From: Hyphomonadaceae bacterium
GTDB lineage: Bacteria; Pseudomonadota; Alphaproteobacteria; Caulobacterales; Maricaulaceae
Length of the DNA: 35,535 bases
Assembly: GCA_013001295.1 (NCBI GenBank)
Contig: JABDMW010000011.1
Coordinates: 1 to 35,535, forward strand
Direction of reading: 5' to 3'
Every line of letters starts with the position of its first letter. Position 1 is the first letter of the stretch. The notes beneath the pieces were generated by a model, which was given only the letters and a program-made list of their open reading frames with translations, did no database searches and was not told the origin of the DNA. Below are positions 9,245 to 17,508 of this stretch, in pieces. The position numbers were made by a program, and so were the translations under genes.

Positions 9245-9985
9245 TCAATCCCCGAATCTGAATAATTTTTCTTCGTTATACCAGCCGTTTTTGCCCAACA
9301 ATTCATAGGGAGTGAAGCGGGATTTATATTCCATCTTTGGGCTATTTTTGACCCAGTAGCCCAGATACAAATAGTCCAGTCCATTCTCGACGCACATTTT
9401 GATGTGATCCAAAATCATAAATGTACCAAGACTTCTCTTGGTTTGGGTTGGATCAAAGAAACTATAAACCATCGACATACCGTCGCGCAGGGTATCTGTT
9501 ATGCAGCATGCGATTAACTTTCCGTTTTCATTGCGGTATTCGATGACATCTGTTTGTGCTGCACAATCCTCAACCATTAATTCGTAGCGATCAAAGTCCA
9601 TGTCGGACATTCCGCCTTCTTTGTGACGGTCATTCAGATAATTACGCAGCAACTCGTATTGTTCGTATGTTGCGAATGCTTCGGTGACTTCCCGCGTCAG
9701 ATCTGCATTTTTTCGAGAAATACGTTTAAAACTTTTGTTCGGTTGAAAGTCATGGGCAAGGACACGCAATGATTTGCAGGAATGACAGGTTTCGCAGGCC
9801 GGACGATAGATCACATTTTGAGAGCGTCTAAAGCCGGAATGGGTCAGATAATCGTTTAAGTAAGGTCCATTCAAGGGATCGAGGGGCGTGAATATCTTGC
9901 GTTCCATTTCTCCCGGCAGATAAGGACACGGTGATGGAAGCGTGATGTAAAACGGAAGTGTTTTAGGATCAAATGGACGAGTCAT
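9245..9985 (-). CDS. bpt: Aspartate/glutamate leucyltransferase (arginyltransferase homologue)
   Basis: This is a cytoplasmic aminoacyl-tRNA-protein transferase. It adds Leu from Leu-tRNA to proteins with N-terminal Asp or Glu, marking them for ClpS/ClpAP degradation (N-degron pathway). The 246 residues match the usual length. The N-terminal domain has the cysteine cluster CETCHSC near residue 64 after a RPAC-type motif. The C-terminal GNAT-like domain includes YSFFDPTQTKRSLGTF and YLYLGYWVKNSPKMEYK, both highly characteristic. It lies 35 bases downstream of the DASS transporter gene and nine bases before dctP. Bacterial Bpt rather than eukaryote-type Ate1 specificity is assumed from the taxon and length. 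Confidence 0.95.
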   Translation of the reverse strand: MTRPFDPKTLPFYITLPSPCPYLPGEMERKIFTPLDPLNGPYLNDYLTHSGFRRSQNVIYRPACETCHSCKSLRVLAHDFQPNKSFKRISRKNADLTREVTEAFATYEQYELLRNYLNDRHKEGGMSDMDFDRYELMVEDCAAQTDVIEYRNENGKLIACCITDTLRDGMSMVYSFFDPTQTKRSLGTFMILDHIKMCVENGLDYLYLGYWVKNSPKMEYKSRFTPYELLGKNGWYNEEKLFRFGD

Positions 9986-10020
9986 AGTACAAGCTTAGCC
10001 CCGATAAAAAAAGTTTTCAA

Positions 10021-11856
10021 TCACAGTGGTCCATAAACATACGGAAGTAAAATCACATAACTTACCCACAACAACAAGATCAGCGGGATCCCGAACCGGC
10101 AAAAGTCGAAAAACCGATAATGTCCCGGTCCAAGAACCAAAAGATTTGTTTGATAGGCAATAGGTGTTGCAAATGAGCAATTGGCCGCAAAAAGAACTGT
10201 CAGCACCAGGATTTTTGGATCAATGCCTGTTGCGTCCGCGATGCTGATAGCAATCGGTGCAAACAAAATTGCAGTCGCACTGTTTGATAGTAAATTTGTC
10301 ATAATTGCGACAAGCAGGAACAAGCCACCGATCAATATTTGCGGCCCGAAATCTTGTAAAGCATTGACGACACCGTGCGCCAGATACGCAGCTCCCCCTG
10401 TATTTTCGAGTGCGATGCCCATGGCAAATGCGGCGCCAATAAGCATAAATATTTTAGTATCAAACGACCTAAACGCCTGACGGACATTGAGACACCCGGT
10501 CGCAATCATCAACGTCGCACCGCCAAAGGCCGCATGAACGATTGGTAGCCAACCAAAGGCTGCAGCCAATATGACGAGTGCAAATATAATTCGAGCGGCA
10601 GCGGCACGACGGATATCTGGCAAATCTCTGGTCGCCCAGTCCAACAAGACCAAATCGCGGCTGTCCCGCATGGCTTCGATTTGTGGCACAAACCCAAAAA
10701 GTAACAAAACGTCCCCGGCTTGTAGCCTGATATTGAGCATGCCTTCACGGATCATATGGCTGCGTCTCTGGATACCCAGGACAAGACACCCGGTTTGTCG
10801 ACGAAAGCCAGCCTGTTCAATCGTGCGCCCAATCATCCGCGAACCGGGCGCGACCACAGTTTCACTGATTGCCATGCGGGCGCTGCCGTTTTTCGGTGAT
10901 TCGTCAAATCCTGAGATACTCAGCATGCCTTCAAGATATTTGGGGCGAGAGGATAGGAGTTTTTCCAATGACCGACGGGTTGTTGATACGGTCAGAATGT
11001 CCTCGGCCTGTAGGGGCTCGTCAAATGGCGGCAATAATTTACGATCGCCTCTGCGGATCATGCGTACCGTCATTGTTTTCAAGCTAGGAAATAATCCGGC
11101 TCTGGGCGCGACACCGTCGAGCGGGTGGCCAGGCACAATGCGGATTTCCGCAATATATTGCTGACCCGTATGGGCCCGTTCATTGAGGACCAAAGTGCGT
11201 CTCGGGAGCAGCCATTTGGACATGACAATAATATAGGTCACGCCGATAAATGCGAGGATCATTCCGGGCCAGGCAGGCTCGAAAAACCCGATCGTTTCGT
11301 CTGTTAGACGTTCTAGAACGCCGGCAACCAGAATGTTTGTAGAGGAGCCGACCAAAGTCGTCATGCCGGCCAGGATACAAATAAAGCTCAACGGCATCAT
11401 GTATTGTGAAGCGGATCCCCGTAATTGAAGCGCCATAGACGACAGGATCGGGATAAACATGACCACAACAGGTGTGTTGTTCATGAACATCGAAATTGTG
11501 AAAGCGACGAAAAAAACAGCGAAAAGCGTTCGTTTTGGATAGGTTTCGAGATATGATCCAATTCGCTGTGTCGGACCTTCAAGCGCACCGGTCTGAAAAA
11601 TACCTTGCCCCACAGCCAGGAGCGCCATGATGGTAATCAGGGCTGGATCTGAAAAGCCGGAAAGTAAGCTTCTAGCGTCCAAATTTGTTGAATTTTCCGG
11701 TGTAAATAATTGAAAGAAAACGAGTAAAGTGGCAAGTACGGCCGCCGAGGTTAATTCGATCGAAATCCTTTCGAGCGCATATGCAAGGACACCGAGGAGG
11801 ACGATCCCGAAGGTCACCCACATTTGCCAACTCGGTTCGATAACGCTCATTTCCAT
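10021..11856 (-). CDS. SLC13/DASS-family anion symporter with two RCK-C (TrkA-C) domains
   Basis: This is an inner-membrane sodium/anion symporter of the divalent anion (DASS, SLC13, CitT-like) family, 611 residues. Each membrane half has the family's Asn-rich hairpin: MNNTPVVVMFIP with GSSTNI in the first, and LLSNSATAILFAP with ATPIAYQTNLLV in the second. Between the halves, at about residues 210-390, is a soluble insert that looks like two TrkA-C/RCK-C regulatory domains. This layout is common for putative sulfate, dicarboxylate or other anion transporters, and the substrate is unknown. ATG codons at 11856 and 11850 are both possible starts and neither has a clear ribosome site. The gene diverges from the dehydrogenase at 11958 and is upstream of bpt. 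Confidence 0.9.
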   Translation of the reverse strand: MEMSVIEPSWQMWVTFGIVLLGVLAYALERISIELTSAAVLATLLVFFQLFTPENSTNLDARSLLSGFSDPALITIMALLAVGQGIFQTGALEGPTQRIGSYLETYPKRTLFAVFFVAFTISMFMNNTPVVVMFIPILSSMALQLRGSASQYMMPLSFICILAGMTTLVGSSTNILVAGVLERLTDETIGFFEPAWPGMILAFIGVTYIIVMSKWLLPRRTLVLNERAHTGQQYIAEIRIVPGHPLDGVAPRAGLFPSLKTMTVRMIRRGDRKLLPPFDEPLQAEDILTVSTTRRSLEKLLSSRPKYLEGMLSISGFDESPKNGSARMAISETVVAPGSRMIGRTIEQAGFRRQTGCLVLGIQRRSHMIREGMLNIRLQAGDVLLLFGFVPQIEAMRDSRDLVLLDWATRDLPDIRRAAAARIIFALVILAAAFGWLPIVHAAFGGATLMIATGCLNVRQAFRSFDTKIFMLIGAAFAMGIALENTGGAAYLAHGVVNALQDFGPQILIGGLFLLVAIMTNLLSNSATAILFAPIAISIADATGIDPKILVLTVLFAANCSFATPIAYQTNLLVLGPGHYRFFDFCRFGIPLILLLWVSYVILLPYVYGPL

Positions 11857-11902
11857 ACAAAATTCATACCGCAGAGATCGAATTGTGACTAGGCGAATAT
11901 TA

Positions 11903-11931
11903 ATTATCCTGTTGTTTTTGTTTCGAGTCAG
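11903..11931 (-). promoter_or_regulatory. Candidate sigma-70-type promoter for the DASS transporter
   Basis: On the minus strand CTGACT (11926-11931) is followed after 17 bases by GATAAT (11903-11908). These match 4/6 and 5/6 of the standard -35 and -10 boxes. Initiation would fall about 40 bases before the DASS start codon. This is consensus matching by eye and has only modest weight. Confidence 0.35.
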
Positions 11932-11957
11932 CTAAGTCATCTTAAAAAGGAGCCATA

Positions 11958-12818
11958 ATGACAAAAATAAGTTTCCTTGGATTGGGTGTAATGGGTTATC
12001 CAATGGCCGGGCACCTTGTCGCAGCCGGCTACGATGTGACCGTCTGGAACCGAACCGGTTCAAAGGCTGAAAAATGGTCTAACGAATATAACGGCGATGC
12101 GGTTTCAACAATTCAAGACGCAGTTACTGATAAAGACTTTGTCTTTATGTGTGTCGGCAACGACGACGATGTCCTAGCGGTTTCAAATGAAGCGCTTAAA
12201 AATATGAATTCAAATACTATTCTGATTGATCATACGACAGCTTCTGCGAAATGTGCACGGCATTGCGCGCGAGAAGCTAAGGCCAAAAACATTGGGTTTA
12301 TCGACGCACCAATCTCTGGGGGTGAGGCGGGAGCAATAAACGGTCAATTGACCATTATGTGCGGCGGCGTCCAAGCAGATTTTGACCGGGCTGAACCAAT
12401 TATGCAAGCGTACGGCAAAGCGGTGAAGTTGATGGGGCCAAGTGGTGCGGGTCAATTAACCAAAATGGTCAACCAGATCTGTATTGCGGGTACGCTGCAA
12501 GGCTTGGCTGAAGGGGTGAATTTTGCTCAAAAAGCCGGACTTGATGTCGAAGAAGTGATCGAAGCGATCGGCAAAGGTGCAGCGCAAAGCTGGCAAATGG
12601 ATAATCGGGCCAGCACGATGGCGAAAGATCAGTTTGAATTTGGGTTTGCCGTAGATTGGATGCGTAAAGATCTGAAAATAGCGATTGAAGAAGCCCAAGC
12701 CAACGGTGCAGATCTTACGCTAGCAAAGATGGTCGATGGGTATTACGCAGATGTACAGGCCTTAGGTGGCAATCGTTGGGATACCTCAAGCTTGATTAAG
12801 CGTCTGACTGATAAATGA
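11958..12818 (+). CDS. NAD(P)-dependent beta-hydroxyacid dehydrogenase (3-hydroxyisobutyrate dehydrogenase family)
   Basis: This is a cytoplasmic oxidoreductase of the beta-hydroxyacid dehydrogenase family, which includes 3-hydroxyisobutyrate dehydrogenase, tartronate semialdehyde reductase and glyoxylate/succinic semialdehyde reductases. The 286 residues begin with the dinucleotide-binding motif GLGVMG (8-13). The substrate motif DAPISGG starts at residue 117, and the catalytic Lys169 sits in GQLTKMVNQI with Asn172 after it. The C-terminal KDLKIAIEEA is also conserved. The residue after the first beta strand is Asn-Arg-Thr (NRT, 31-33), which favours NADP. Exact substrate cannot be decided. 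AAGGAG precedes the ATG. It overlaps the next gene by four bases (ATGA). Confidence 0.93.
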   Translation: MTKISFLGLGVMGYPMAGHLVAAGYDVTVWNRTGSKAEKWSNEYNGDAVSTIQDAVTDKDFVFMCVGNDDDVLAVSNEALKNMNSNTILIDHTTASAKCARHCAREAKAKNIGFIDAPISGGEAGAINGQLTIMCGGVQADFDRAEPIMQAYGKAVKLMGPSGAGQLTKMVNQICIAGTLQGLAEGVNFAQKAGLDVEEVIEAIGKGAAQSWQMDNRASTMAKDQFEFGFAVDWMRKDLKIAIEEAQANGADLTLAKMVDGYYADVQALGGNRWDTSSLIKRLTDK

Positions 12819-13858
12819 GAAAGTTCATAAACACTGTTGTTTTTATAGCAACTTTTCTGTTCCTGTCGCTTGCATTGATTTTTGCGTTGAACTTTTTCAA
12901 CAACGATATTGACGTTAAAACTGAACCGGTTTCTGGCCTGGCTCCTGTCTCGGGCGACATATCAATTCTCAATTGGAATATCGGATATGCTGGATTGGGC
13001 AAAGATTCTGATTTCTATATGGACGGCGGTGAGATGCTTAAACCACCGAGCCGGCAAGCGGTTGAAACTAATCTCGCCGGCATCCAAACCGTTCTGAAGA
13101 ATTACAAATCCGATTTCCATATCTTTCAGGAAATCTCAGAGCCAGACATGCTCAACCTGGGTGTTGAGGTGCTTGAAGGCGTCAAAGATCAATTGGTCAG
13201 CTATTCCATGCATTATAGCTCGGATTTTAGAACCAAACTCATTCCGACACGCTGGGCGCTGCGCCACGGATTGGCAGTTTTTAGCCGTGTAAACGCGTCA
13301 CCGGTCGAAATCATACGCTTGAGCAATGAACCCACGAGATTAGGGGGGATTGTTCAGCGGCAATATCATATTGCGGCCACAGAATTTGGTCATGCCGACG
13401 GGTCAGACTGGATATTGCTCAACATCCATTTGTCGGCTTTTGATGAAGGCGGTGATATTCGGCTTAAGCAACTTAATGAACTCATTGAAATCGCTAATGA
13501 TTATTACAAATTCGGCAAGCATGTCATTGTCGGTGGCGATTGGAATATCCAACTTTCGGATGCTGAGTTTCCAAACACGACAAAAGATGAGTTCCTATTT
13601 TGGCGGACTAAATTACCACAAGAACAAATCTTGCCCGGCTGGCAAATTATCGTAGATGAAACCACTCCTACTATGCGTTCCAATGAACGCCCTTATAGCA
13701 AAGGCGAGAACTTCACATCGATCATCGATGGATATATGATATCTCCAAATGTTGACGCCATTAGCGTCAAAACCATAGACACAAATTTTGAGTTTACTGA
13801 TCATCAGCCCATCCTTGGAGTTTTTCGGGCGAAAAATTTAAACAGAAACTCCGAATAA
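12815..13858 (+). CDS. Endonuclease/exonuclease/phosphatase (EEP) family protein, membrane-anchored or exported
   Basis: This 347-residue protein has an N-terminal hydrophobic segment (about 7-28), which should place the catalytic domain outside the cytoplasm. The domain follows the exonuclease III/DNase I/sphingomyelinase pattern. It shows LNWNIGYAG near residue 53, FQEIS with the metal-binding Glu near 105, a NIHLSA segment near 205, GGDWN near 240, and a terminal DHQP near 330. Family members hydrolyse phosphodiester or phosphomonoester bonds in nucleic acids or phospholipids; an extracytoplasmic location favours a lipid or external nucleic acid substrate, by inference. It starts within the stop of the dehydrogenase gene. 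Its 3' end overlaps the convergent NnrU-family gene by 21 bases. Confidence 0.85.
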   Translation: MRKFINTVVFIATFLFLSLALIFALNFFNNDIDVKTEPVSGLAPVSGDISILNWNIGYAGLGKDSDFYMDGGEMLKPPSRQAVETNLAGIQTVLKNYKSDFHIFQEISEPDMLNLGVEVLEGVKDQLVSYSMHYSSDFRTKLIPTRWALRHGLAVFSRVNASPVEIIRLSNEPTRLGGIVQRQYHIAATEFGHADGSDWILLNIHLSAFDEGGDIRLKQLNELIEIANDYYKFGKHVIVGGDWNIQLSDAEFPNTTKDEFLFWRTKLPQEQILPGWQIIVDETTPTMRSNERPYSKGENFTSIIDGYMISPNVDAISVKTIDTNFEFTDHQPILGVFRAKNLNRNSE

Positions 13859-14398
13859 AACCGGATGGAAGATTGTGAGCGTTGCAGCATAGGCTATTGC
13901 GCCGATCAGGACGACGAAGATATCACTTGTTTTGCTAATCTTTTTAATGGGTTCCGGGCGGTTGATCACACTGATGCGGTCGATCAACGCAAATACCAGG
14001 AACCCACCAAATAGAATTAACGAATTTATTTCTCCATTGGCCAGCAAATGTGAAAAACTCCATAAAATTGTCGCCCAGAGCATGGGATGTTTCGCATAAT
14101 TTTTTATTCGTCCCCGGGGTGCATATGCTGAAACGATCAATATGAAAGCGGGAAGCATCAGAATGTAAGGAGCGCTTCGGGCCCAGGCCGGTGGGTTATA
14201 AAGTTGAGGCGAGGGCCGCGCCAAATCATATCCCCAAACCATCAATACAAAGCCAATAAGTGAAATCACCGAATATGTCGCCATGAACCGGGCATCGCCG
14301 AGTTTCTTGCGTGTATCGTTTCCAGGTAAGCGGCTGCGAAATGCGGAGTAAAAATGTACGGCAAAGAACATCAAAGCGCCGACAATCAAAAAATACAT
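13838..14398 (-). CDS. NnrU-family integral membrane protein
   Basis: This is a 186-residue multi-helix inner-membrane protein of the NnrU family. The characteristic motif is KHPMLWATILWSFSHLLANG at about residues 92-111. About five hydrophobic segments are visible. NnrU was named from nitric-oxide-related gene clusters, but relatives in other bacteria occur outside denitrification loci, and some are related to an isomerase of carotenoid synthesis (15-cis-zeta-carotene isomerase). No denitrification genes are visible here, so the role is open. It lies 18 bases downstream of hemB on the same strand, so co-transcription with a haem gene is plausible. Confidence 0.85.
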   Translation of the reverse strand: MYFLIVGALMFFAVHFYSAFRSRLPGNDTRKKLGDARFMATYSVISLIGFVLMVWGYDLARPSPQLYNPPAWARSAPYILMLPAFILIVSAYAPRGRIKNYAKHPMLWATILWSFSHLLANGEINSLILFGGFLVFALIDRISVINRPEPIKKISKTSDIFVVLIGAIAYAATLTIFHPVLFGVSV

Positions 14399-14416
14399 GA
14401 ATGAGCCCCTGCTTAT

Positions 14417-15412
14417 TTAACTAGCCGTTAAAATACGTGCAACGTCCGGAGCAAAATAGGTCAATATGCCGTCAGCGCCGGCTCGTTTAATGCTCAACAG
14501 GCTTTCGAGCACTACTTTTTGCTCTTCGAGCCATCCGTTTTGGGCCGCCGCCTTGATCATCGCGAATTCGCCACTAACTTGATAGGCAAATGTCGGCATC
14601 TGAAATGCATCTTTGACGTCGCGGACGATATCGAGATAGGGAAGAGCCGGCTTGACCATGATCATGTCCGCACCTTCATCTATATCCAGCGCGACTTCAC
14701 GGATGGCTTCCTGCCGATTGGCCGGATCCATTTGATAGGTTCGTTTGTCGCCCGTCAGCGCCGCACTGGATCCCACCGCGTCGCGGAATGGTCCATAAAA
14801 CCCGCTGGCGTATTTAGCCGCATAAGCGAGGATCATTGTGCTGTTAAAATCTGCGCCTTCTAAAATTTGGCGCACGGCGCCGATACGACCATCCATCATA
14901 TCAGACGGCGCGACAATATCCGCACCCGCTTTTGCCAACACCAAGGCACTTTCGGCCAGCGTTTCCACCGTTGGATCGTTGAGGATTTCACCGTCTTCGA
15001 GAATGCCGTCATGACCGTGATGGGTATAAGGATCGAGCGCCACGTCCACGATGACGCCGATCTCCGGCACTTCCGCCTTGATGGCCTGCACGGTTTGCGG
15101 CACCAAACCATTGGGATTGATTGCTTCCGAACCTGATGTGTTTTTAAGCTTTGGATCAATGTGCGGGAAAATGGCAATCGCGGGAATGCCGAGGTCAACA
15201 GCGCGCCGCGCATCTTTGATCGTTTCTGTGACCGATAACCTGTCAACACCGGGCATGGAGGCAACAGGCGTCCGTGCCGTCTTCGAATCAGAAACAAATA
15301 AAGGCCAGATCAAATCATCTACGCCCAATGCCGTTTCGCGAACCAAGCGTCTCGACCAGTCATTTTGGCGCGTGCGGCGCATGCGTATCTGGGGGTAAGC
15401 ACTCATTTTCAT
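14417..15412 (-). CDS. hemB: Delta-aminolevulinic acid dehydratase (porphobilinogen synthase)
   Basis: This cytoplasmic enzyme condenses two 5-aminolevulinate molecules to porphobilinogen, the second step of tetrapyrrole synthesis. The 331 residues are full length. The two active-site lysines are Lys200 (AYAAKYASGFYGPFRDA) and Lys254 (MVKPALPYLDIV). Where zinc-type enzymes have a three-cysteine site, this one has DVALDPYTHHGHDG (123-136), so it should be the cysteine-free, magnesium-using type. ATG codons at 15412 and 15406 are both possible starts; a GGA about six bases before the second slightly favours it. It diverges from hemA across a 156-base spacer, so the first two enzymes of the pathway share a control region. 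Confidence 0.97.
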   Translation of the reverse strand: MKMSAYPQIRMRRTRQNDWSRRLVRETALGVDDLIWPLFVSDSKTARTPVASMPGVDRLSVTETIKDARRAVDLGIPAIAIFPHIDPKLKNTSGSEAINPNGLVPQTVQAIKAEVPEIGVIVDVALDPYTHHGHDGILEDGEILNDPTVETLAESALVLAKAGADIVAPSDMMDGRIGAVRQILEGADFNSTMILAYAAKYASGFYGPFRDAVGSSAALTGDKRTYQMDPANRQEAIREVALDIDEGADMIMVKPALPYLDIVRDVKDAFQMPTFAYQVSGEFAMIKAAAQNGWLEEQKVVLESLLSIKRAGADGILTYFAPDVARILTAS

Positions 15413-15421
15413 TCCGTTTTT

Positions 15422-15435
15422 TTGTCCTATATCAA
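15422..15435. promoter_or_regulatory. Weak FNR/FixK-like box in the hemB leader
   Basis: TTGTC-CTAT-ATCAA matches 8 of 10 fixed positions of TTGAT-N4-ATCAA, with one perfect half. It lies ten bases before the hemB start codon. Haem genes of several alphaproteobacteria are controlled by FnrL/FixK-type regulators, which is the reason to note it. The position would suit repression of hemB rather than activation. It could be chance. Confidence 0.2.
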
Positions 15436-15492
15436 TTTAAACACCGCATAACCAGACAAATTCGTGCTGAGGAATAACAGATGTATGCGTCA

Positions 15493-15514
15493 TTTAGTCA
15501 GTAGAATTTAGTCA
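15493..15514. repeat. Tandem 8-base direct repeat in the hemB-hemA spacer
   Basis: TTTAGTCA occurs twice, at 15493-15500 and 15507-15514, with a 14-base period, 55 bases before the hemA start. It might be a regulator-binding pair. The repeat is exact but short. Confidence 0.35.
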
Positions 15515-15568
15515 ATATGTCTTTTATTGATTGATAATACGTCCGTCTTTCGGCAAAAGGGGCTCGTG

Positions 15569-16795
15569 ATGAGCAAAGACTATAGAAAAGAATTTCAAGC
15601 ATCTGTAGATGCCGTGCGCCAAGAAGGGCGGTACCGCGTATTTCGCGATGTGCGCCGCACATGTGGAGAATTCCCCAAAGCGACATGGTTTAAGGAAGAC
15701 GACACGGAACAGGACATCGTGATCTGGTGCTCTAACGACTATATGGGCATGGGTCAAAATGCCTGCGTCATTCAAGCTGTCAAACAAGCGGTTGATCACG
15801 CTGGCACCGGGTCAGGTGGAACGCGTAATATCTCCGGCACGACCCACTACCATGTGCAGTTGGAAAAAGAACTGGCTGAACTCCACAATAAAGATCGCGC
15901 TCTCGTAATGACGTCAGGGTATGTCGCCAATGAAGCGACACTCGGCGTGATGAGCAAGATCTTGCCGGACCTTCATATTTTCTCTGACGAGATGAACCAT
16001 GCCTCGATGATTGCGGGCATTTCGCGGGCCCGCTGCACAAAAACGATTTTCAAACACAATGATTTGGACGATCTGGAGCGCGCATTGAAAGCCGCCGATC
16101 CATCTGTCCCCAAACTGATCGCATTTGAAAGCGTTTATTCGATGGACGCCGATATCGCGCCAATCAAAGAGATTTGCGATCTGGCTGAAAAATATAACGC
16201 GCTGACATATCTGGATGAGGTCCACGCCGTTGGCATGTATGGGGAACACGGCGGCGGCATTGCCGAACGCGACGGATTGATGGATCGCATCGATATTATT
16301 CAAGGCACGCTTGCCAAAGCCTTTGGCATGATCGGCGGCTATATCGCGGCCAATGAAGATATCATTGACGCGGTTCGCTCTTTAGCGCCCGGTTTTATCT
16401 TTACAACATCTATCCCGCCCAGCACGGCGGCAGGCGCGCTACGCAGTGTCAGAGTATTAAAAGTCAGCCCGGAACTGCGCGAACAACATCAAGAACGGGC
16501 AGGGGCTTTGCGGTCCCGCTTAAAAGCAGAGGGTTTCCCGATCATTGACGGCGAAACACATATTGTTCCGCTCATGGTTGGCGATCCAATTGCTTGCCAG
16601 GAAATCAGCGACAGATTGCTGACTGATCATGGGATTTATGCGCAACCCATCAACTTTCCTACCGTTCCACGCGGCACAGAACGCTTGCGGTTCACGCCAA
16701 GCCCATTCCACACAGATGCAATGATGGATGAATTAATGCTTGCATTGCGTGAAATATGGTCGCTATACGACCTGAAAACGGAGCAGGTTGCTTAA
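15569..16795 (+). CDS. hemA: 5-aminolevulinate synthase (C4 pathway)
   Basis: This cytoplasmic PLP enzyme condenses glycine and succinyl-CoA to 5-aminolevulinate, the committing step of haem synthesis in alphaproteobacteria. The chosen ATG gives 408 residues, the normal length, and has AAAAGGGG about seven bases upstream; a longer frame starting at 15527 adds 14 residues without a ribosome site. Diagnostic stretches are [15 protein letters not shown] (81-95), [10 protein letters not shown] (216-225) and [15 protein letters not shown] with the PLP-binding Lys250. The enzyme begins with the usual RYRVF segment near residue 21. The gene diverges from hemB and is followed after 33 bases by the QueD-like gene on the same strand. 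Confidence 0.97.
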   Translation: MSKDYRKEFQASVDAVRQEGRYRVFRDVRRTCGEFPKATWFKEDDTEQDIVIWCSNDYMGMGQNACVIQAVKQAVDHAGTGSGGTRNISGTTHYHVQLEKELAELHNKDRALVMTSGYVANEATLGVMSKILPDLHIFSDEMNHASMIAGISRARCTKTIFKHNDLDDLERALKAADPSVPKLIAFESVYSMDADIAPIKEICDLAEKYNALTYLDEVHAVGMYGEHGGGIAERDGLMDRIDIIQGTLAKAFGMIGGYIAANEDIIDAVRSLAPGFIFTTSIPPSTAAGALRSVRVLKVSPELREQHQERAGALRSRLKAEGFPIIDGETHIVPLMVGDPIACQEISDRLLTDHGIYAQPINFPTVPRGTERLRFTPSPFHTDAMMDELMLALREIWSLYDLKTEQVA

Positions 16796-16828
16796 GTTTC
16801 CAAGCGCTTCCCTTTAATTGAGATCGAA

Positions 16829-17206
16829 ATGAACGCCGAAATTACCTTGTCCCGGACATTTACGTTCGAGGCCGCCCACAGCTTGAATCTTAAAGGCAGT
16901 ACTGATGAAGGTTACAAACGCCTGCATGGTCATTCTTTTTTGGCGACGTTAAGCGTCAAGGGAAAGAAGGCGGACATCGATCATTGGTTGATGGACTTTG
17001 GCTCATTTGATCCCATCATTGAAAGTTTGAAAGAGAAGCTCGATCACGCCTATTTGAATGAATTGGACGGCTTGGTGTCGCCCACGCTAGAAAACCTGTG
17101 CAGTTATATTTACAATGAAGTCACAACAATATTACCGGGACTGCACGCCGTCGAAGTCGCGCGTCCGACCTGTAACCAGTCGTGTAAATTGGTGATTGGC
17201 GAATAG
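16829..17206 (+). CDS. QueD/6-pyruvoyl-tetrahydropterin synthase-like protein lacking the usual catalytic Cys
   Basis: This is a 125-residue T-fold protein of the PTPS/QueD family. Typical members convert dihydroneopterin triphosphate to a tetrahydropterin, on the way to queuosine or biopterin. The three zinc histidines are present: His17 in FEAAH, and His33 and His35 in LHGHS. The Asp-His pair is Asp72-His73 (KLDHAYLNE). However, the position four residues before HGH, Cys in E. coli QueD (CxxxHGH), is Tyr29 here. The C-terminal ETC motif, which supplies a catalytic Glu, reads RPTCNQSC. The reaction may therefore differ from QueD, or the protein may be inactive in that chemistry. No other queuosine genes are visible. 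It may be co-transcribed with hemA. Confidence 0.85.
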   Translation: MNAEITLSRTFTFEAAHSLNLKGSTDEGYKRLHGHSFLATLSVKGKKADIDHWLMDFGSFDPIIESLKEKLDHAYLNELDGLVSPTLENLCSYIYNEVTTILPGLHAVEVARPTCNQSCKLVIGE

Positions 17207-17226
17207 GGCAATCAATTAACAGCGTT

Positions 17227-17508
17227 TCAGTACCTGCCTAATCCAGCGATATATTCAAATAATTCCTGTTCTTCTTTTTTACGATCATATGTGTTGGCTT
17301 CAACTATGCGGGCCCGCTCGACACGCTGTTGCACCGCATCGTCTGCGATTGAAGATGAATCTTCCGAATCCGCATTTGAGGTCTGTTCGACGATAGGCTC
17401 ATTACTTATATCGACATTCGTCTCGTCCGCGATCGCCTCATCGCCGGAAAGTTCCCAGACGTTTTTCTTGAACCAATCGGTCAATGCTTTCAAGTCGTCG
17501 TCAACCAT
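17227..17508 (-). CDS. Small acidic hypothetical protein
   Basis: I do not recognise this 93-residue protein. The N-terminus (DDDLKALTDWFKKNVW) looks like a short amphipathic helix with aromatic residues. The centre is a low-complexity Asp/Glu/Ser stretch, likely disordered. The C-terminal third is a charged helix ending in a hydrophobic EYIAGLGRY tail. No signal peptide or membrane segment is present. A weak AGG lies about six bases before the ATG. It converges with the QueD-like gene 20 bases away. A competing frame on the opposite strand (17291-17557) is Ser-rich and looks like its shadow. The gene is moderately likely to be real. Confidence 0.55.
   Translation of the reverse strand: MVDDDLKALTDWFKKNVWELSGDEAIADETNVDISNEPIVEQTSNADSEDSSSIADDAVQQRVERARIVEANTYDRKKEEQELFEYIAGLGRY

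Noticed and set aside
15527-15568. Upstream start of hemA
   Set aside because: It adds 14 residues without a ribosome site; the ATG at 15569 follows AAAAGGGG and gives the normal length.
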